From Calendula officinalis (taxonomy: Eukaryota > Streptophyta > Magnoliopsida > Asterales > Asteraceae): a stretch of 64,000 nt of DNA. The notes below the pieces were generated by a model. It did not search any database and had not been told where the DNA came from. It saw only the letters and a program-made list of their open reading frames with translations. The position numbers and the translations under genes were made by a program. Each line of letters begins with the position of its first letter. Position 1 is the first letter of the stretch. Location: positions 40,766,063 through 40,830,062 of the forward strand of contig OY970832.1 in NCBI GenBank assembly GCA_963853835.1. The letters run 5' to 3'. Below, piece by piece: positions 59,908 to 64,000 of this stretch.

Positions 59908-62396
59908 GATACTTGTAAAGTACATTACGAGTAATCTAACTTTTGCAATCGTTTATTGCCGGAGGAGATGGAAAGTGATGACCAGCATGAGATGGAGATT
60001 CGACAAGCACCAAGTTTTTTATAATTCAGTATTTTATGGATTCAGTAAAACAATTTCAATTTTGTTGGATAATTTTTATTTGTGTTAAAACAAGTTTTTT
60101 TTGGTTTTAATAAGAATCCATGGTTGAATTATATTGTGTGCATGTGTGATAATTACACTAGTCAAGGTTTTATGACTAGATTGTAAGTCAAGTTTTGACT
60201 TACTTTATATTTCACGTTTTTATACTTGTTTGATTGTTGTGAATGTCTTAATAGCTCAAATACTTAGATACCAGAAATTAGAAGTTTTTCTTCTTCTAAA
60301 GTATTTAAGAGATTTTATGAAAAGCATAAGGTTCAAAAGTTATTGAACCTAGTTGAAACATCTTAAGTAATGGTTACTTATGATATCAAGTTTCAAAGTG
60401 TTAGTATTAATATAGTATGATTATATTGGATATAATCAAGATAGACTTTAAAGAGTATTATTACAAGTTTTTTTTTACTTGTAATAAAGGAATTTAATGA
60501 AGTCATAATTCCTTAATGGGAATAATTGGATATTCGTATAATCCAAGGAAAATGACTTAGACATTAAATAAACTCTTAAAAGGGACAAACTATATTAAAG
60601 TATTTAAGAATTAAAAGGTATTATTGCAAGTCTTTTATACTTGTAATAAATACAATATTTAATCAAGTCATAATTCCCTAATAGGAAAAATGGATATTTG
60701 AGAAATCCAAGGAATGACTTTGGCATTAAATAAGATTCTTAAAAGATACTAATACACTTAAGAATTGGAAGTATCGTTTCAAGTATTTCACACTTGTTAG
60801 ATACAGTAGTCAATGAAAGTCACGATTCCCTCCAAAGGAATGTTGGATATTCGCAAATCCAAAAGGATGACTTTAACAATTGATTAATTCTTAAAGGGTT
60901 AAACTATAAGTTTTGACTAGGTCAAAAGTAGTAGTTTAAGTAATGCTTATTTTCCATAAAATTTAGTGGGAGCTATGACTAACATATTCACTAGAGGTAC
61001 TAATGAATATAGTAAGTTAGTTAGGACATTAACAACAAGGTTTTACCAAGTCGTTAGCCAAAGAGTTAAGAGAAATAAATGATCAGTAATTAGATTATTG
61101 CAAACCTAATAGCGTGATCACAAGTCTTGTGATTAATTATTGCATATCTAATAGGATGTTCACATTCCAGTGAACAAGTTAATCATTTAAGAAATTTCTT
61201 TAACTAGTAAGAATATCTACAAATCAAGTAGCTAAAAGAGATTTAGTTACAAGGCAAGTTTTATAGATTCAAGAAACTAAAGGAGTTATTTTCCAATCCT
61301 CCTATGTTTACCGAATCATATAAAAAGGCAAGACTAGAATATGTTCTAAATGTTGCACGAACAATATCTAGCAAAGACAAAAGTAATAGTATTCTTAATA
61401 CTCGTCTTACGTCTTTAGTTTAATAGAAATGACTAATTGTAATTAGTGATAAAAGTTACAATTAAGAGTCATTGAGTGATTAACACAAACGCATAGAATA
61501 AGTAATGATCCAGTAATAATTCAGTATCTATGTCCAGTGAGGAATAATACATGAGTTAGTACCATTATTATTCAGAATTTGTATGTTTTACAATATCCAT
61601 GAATAAAAGTTTATTTATTCAAAAAGATATAAATCCGTGACTACTCGTCTTGGTGGGAACCTCGATGGGACGTTAACGTCATCGCGGTATTTGGTGGTAG
61701 ATTCGAAGGTCATTCGAAGATAGCTACACAAGTCTTGTGTAAACCAAATATCGGTTATATTCTGTTGGAGCTCGACGAATATTGGATTGACCACCGTGAT
61801 AATACTTCGTGGTTGAAAAGTTCAAAAGTATTATTCACTAGGATTGTCCTTAAGCCTGAGGTATTTGGTTTGGGATACATTGACCAATGTGCTTTGGTTC
61901 GTCATAGACAATTCTGAAATATGGTTGTCATACGAGGCTTTACTGGGTACAAAGGAATTTGTATTTTGAATCGAAATATAACAAGATGGTAATTGCACCT
62001 CCTCTTTAGGAGAGATATTTATGGGTCCTTTGACATGATGAGATAACTGGAAAGTGCATGCCCATGCCCAAACGAACTGATTTGTTCTTTGTCGTTTATC
62101 ACAACAGTTTGAATCAAGAAGTCATTAAATGATTTTGAATACAGGAGTTGATAATTTCTACCATGCTCGTATTCATTATCACAAATATCGTGCTGCAAGG
62201 GATAAACCTAACATAGTTGCCCAAGAAGTAAAGACAGAGTGTTCTTTACTAGGGGACGCTATTAAAGAGTTTTTCAAGGAACTATACCTGGGTTACGTAA
62301 GCTGTTTTTATGGGGTTGGTTACCTACATGCCCATCTAGAAGGCCACTGTAGCTCGTATCATTAAGACAAAGGTTACAAACTTGCACAAGTGGGAG
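59908..62396 (+). mobile_element. Non-coding interior downstream of gag
   Basis: No protease, integrase, RT or RNase H is readable. AT-rich up to ~61.6 kb with tandem repeats at 60449-60900, then more balanced sequence at 61640-62396 with short plus frames (60 and 78 codons at 61735 and 62129) that I do not recognise. It ends CACAAGTGGGAG, a Copia-like polypurine tract (62385-62396). Confidence 0.6.
60449..60900 (+). repeat. Three tandem ~150-bp repeats with stem-loops
   Basis: Units start near 60449, 60610 and 60765. Each has a stem TTACAAG...CTTGTAA or a decayed form, then CATAATTCC(T/C)TAAT(G/A)GGAA, then GGATATTxG...AATCCAAGG, then AATGACTT and CATTAAAT. The third unit is most diverged. 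Confidence 0.7.
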
Positions 62397-62950
62397 TCTG
62401 AAGGATTTATGTGCACAGTTAGTCAACCTATGATGATACATCCATGCCTACGAAACACTTAAGGGTCACACCGGTGAGTGCATGTAATACGATCAAGATA
62501 ATTAATGATACTACGAAGAGGAGTGATTCATAATAGTCATTATGAATCAAGTTAAGTATTAAATCAAGTTTGACTTATTACTAGATTAGTTTAACTGACT
62601 AATTAATACAAGTATTTGTACATTTACTAGTTGAGTAAATATACAATGTGTTAATTATAGATTATCCATAATATGATTTAAAGCCATTAAATCATATAGT
62701 GTTTGGATAATATTGTTGTATAAATTATATAAAGTTTATTATATAATTAATTATTAAAAGTATAAATACAAGTATATATAATTCGTGTATATGGGCACCG
62801 AATTATTAGTGTATTAATACTAGACATTTAATAGTTAAGTGCAACAATAATAAACTAGTTAAACTATAAGGGTTGGAAGTGTTAAAAGGAAGTTTAATTA
62901 AAGATCTAATATTAATTAAACTAAAGGGTTCTAAGCGCAACTTATTTAAC

Positions 62951-62958
62951 TATAAATA
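62951..62958 (+). promoter_or_regulatory. TATA box of the gag-only element's LTR
   Basis: TATAAATA, conserved in the inverted LTR at 39261-39268. Transcription would start ~30 bp downstream, near AACCCTAAAACCCCTCAC. Confidence 0.6.
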
Positions 62959-63044
62959 AGAGGCTTAGGGTAACCCTAAAACCCCTCACACAACCCCACG
63001 AAATCCTTGCCCCCCCCCCTCTCCCTATTTCGGCCGAATACAAG

Positions 63045-63070
63045 GAAGAACACAAGTCTTTGTGTTCTTC
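63045..63070 (+). other. Conserved leader hairpin
   Basis: GAAGAACACAA-gtct-TTGTGTTCTTC, an 11-bp perfect stem. The inverted LTR has the same stem with loop AC at 39146-39169. Confidence 0.65.
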
Positions 63071-63540
63071 AATTGTTCTTTGTTCGTTCTTCGTGTTCTT
63101 CAAGTCTTGAAGATTCGAAGATCAAGCTCATTACTTAGATCAACTAGAAGATCGCTCGTCGTGTTCATCATCAGTGGATTTATCTTAAGCATTAACCAAG
63201 GTATGATTCATGGAACACTCTTTCTTCTTCCCCTCTTGGTCGAAATCAACACCAAGAACCCTAGGGTTCTTGGTGGCCGTCGAAACACACACAAGTGTGT
63301 GTGTGTGTTTGGGATTTCGTACAAGGTTTCTTCCATTGTTAATCTACTCTAGATTTCCAAGATCCTAATCCTTGAGGGTTTAAGGATTTAGTTTATTCCC
63401 ACTTCCGCTTCTAGGGATTAAATTAGCTAGATGGTTTTAACCGGTCAAGAACAAGTTCATGTTCTTGGTCAGTATGGTTCGAACCAAGTAATCTAGGAGG
63501 TTGACCCAAGTGGTCAATCAGTGATAGTGAAACCCTTCAC

Positions 63541-64000
63541 CTTGAACCTTGAGATTTACGCATTGAGCCTCAAGCATTGAGCCTTGAGCCTTGAGCCATG
63601 AGCGTTGAGCCTTGAGCGTTGAGCCTTGGGCCTTGAGCCTTGAGCCTTGAGCCTTGAGCATTGAGCCTTGAGCCTTGAGCCTTGAGCCTTAAGCCTTGAG
63701 CCTTGAGCCTTGAGCCATGAGCCTTGAGCCTTGAGCCTTGAGTCTTGATCCTTGAGCCTTGAGCCTTGAGCATTGAGCCTTGACCCTTGACCCATAACCC
63801 TTGACCCTTGAGCCTTGACCCTTGACCCTTGAGCCTTATGCCTTGAGTCTTGAGCCTTGAACCTTGACCCGTTAGCCGTGACCCTTGAGCCTTGTGCTTT
63901 GAACGTTGAACCTTTAGCCTTAAGCCTTGAGTGTCGAGCCTTGAGCCTTGAGCCTGGAGCCTTGAGCCTTGAGCCTTGAGCCTTGAGCCTTGAGCCTTGA
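63541..64000. repeat. Heptamer satellite array, third part (runs off the window)
   Basis: GCCTTGA units, same orientation as the other arrays, beginning CACCTTGAACCTTGAG right after the LTR text GTGAAACCCTT. Confidence 0.95.

Larger units (their letters stand above)
62397..63540 (+). mobile_element. 3' LTR of the gag-only Copia relative, part before the satellite
   Basis: Follows the polypurine tract. It matches the inverted LTR 38690-39815: ATGTGCACAGTTAGTCAACC, GGGTCACACCGGTGAGTGCA, the TATA box, hairpin, TTTCGGCCGAAT, AAG|GTATGA, AC/GT repeat and GGTTCGAACCA. At 63541 it passes directly into the heptamer satellite. The first bases (TCTGAAGG) differ from TGTTGGAG in the inverted copy, so the exact edge has decayed. 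Confidence 0.75.

Noticed and set aside
38745..63490. GGTTCGAACCA at 38745 and 63475, resembling the B box of a tRNA gene or SINE
   Set aside because: No cloverleaf can be drawn around it and the flanks are explained as conserved LTR sequence; an A-box-like TAGCTAGATGG near 63427 is a poor match.
40813..64000. Heptamer array as interstitial telomere repeat or CRISPR
   Set aside because: The unit GCCTTGA differs from the plant telomere repeat CCCTAAA at three of seven positions in its best register, and there are no spacers between repeats as a CRISPR array needs.

Overview
The window is repeat-dense, gene-poor plant nuclear DNA. Plant hallmarks are Ty3/Gypsy and Ty1/Copia LTR retrotransposons primed by initiator tRNA-Met, Stowaway-type MITEs ending in TA, probable Helitrons carrying pieces of plant genes, and long (TA)n tracts. 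No intact host gene is visible. An asterid-type eudicot would fit the Copia element and its extra 3' gene, but that is a weak guess from general familiarity.

Layout. 1-5376: element I, a Gypsy-derived LTR element with a non-coding interior. 5377-6370: an LTR stub, an unidentified insertion and a truncated related LTR. 6398-17888: a candidate Helitron (minus strand) lying between two (AT)n tracts and carrying a broken CDC48C/NVL-type AAA-ATPase fragment. Nested in it is element II (7720-15219, minus), a very young non-coding LTR element. 17889-27419: a chain of fold-back MITEs of three families plus one Stowaway-like MITE, most ending in (TA)n. Between them lies a RadA/Sms-type gene relic (24449-25005). 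27794-36509: element III, again a Gypsy-derived LTR element with a non-coding interior. 36510-40812: MITE remains, a CCG/CACATGTG minisatellite, an inverted Copia-type LTR, and the 3' end of a Gypsy pol with an intron-like insertion in its integrase. 40813-46322, 57248-58142 and 63541-64000: arrays of a 7-bp satellite (GCCTTGA). 46323-57247: a complete Copia element (minus) inserted in that satellite, with gag, protease, integrase, RT, RNase H and an extra spliced gene after pol. 58143-64000: a gag-only Copia relative whose right LTR runs into the satellite.

How the parts relate. Elements I-III share primer site, polypurine end, a protease relic and a hairpin+PPT motif present both at the 3' end and in the interior. 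They look like one non-autonomous family moved by proteins made elsewhere; element II has LTRs that differ at only about two sites by eye. The Copia element at 46-57 kb has three or more nonsense changes and is dead, but its domain order is fully readable. The gag-only element keeps a clean 303-codon gag.

Most promising for follow-up: the extra spliced gene of the Copia element; the 77-nt intron-like insertion in the Gypsy integrase; the paired hairpin+PPT motif with compensatory stem changes; the (TA)n-linked fold-back elements; and the heptamer satellite, which is open in all three frames of one strand. All comparisons were made by eye; no alignment or database search was run.
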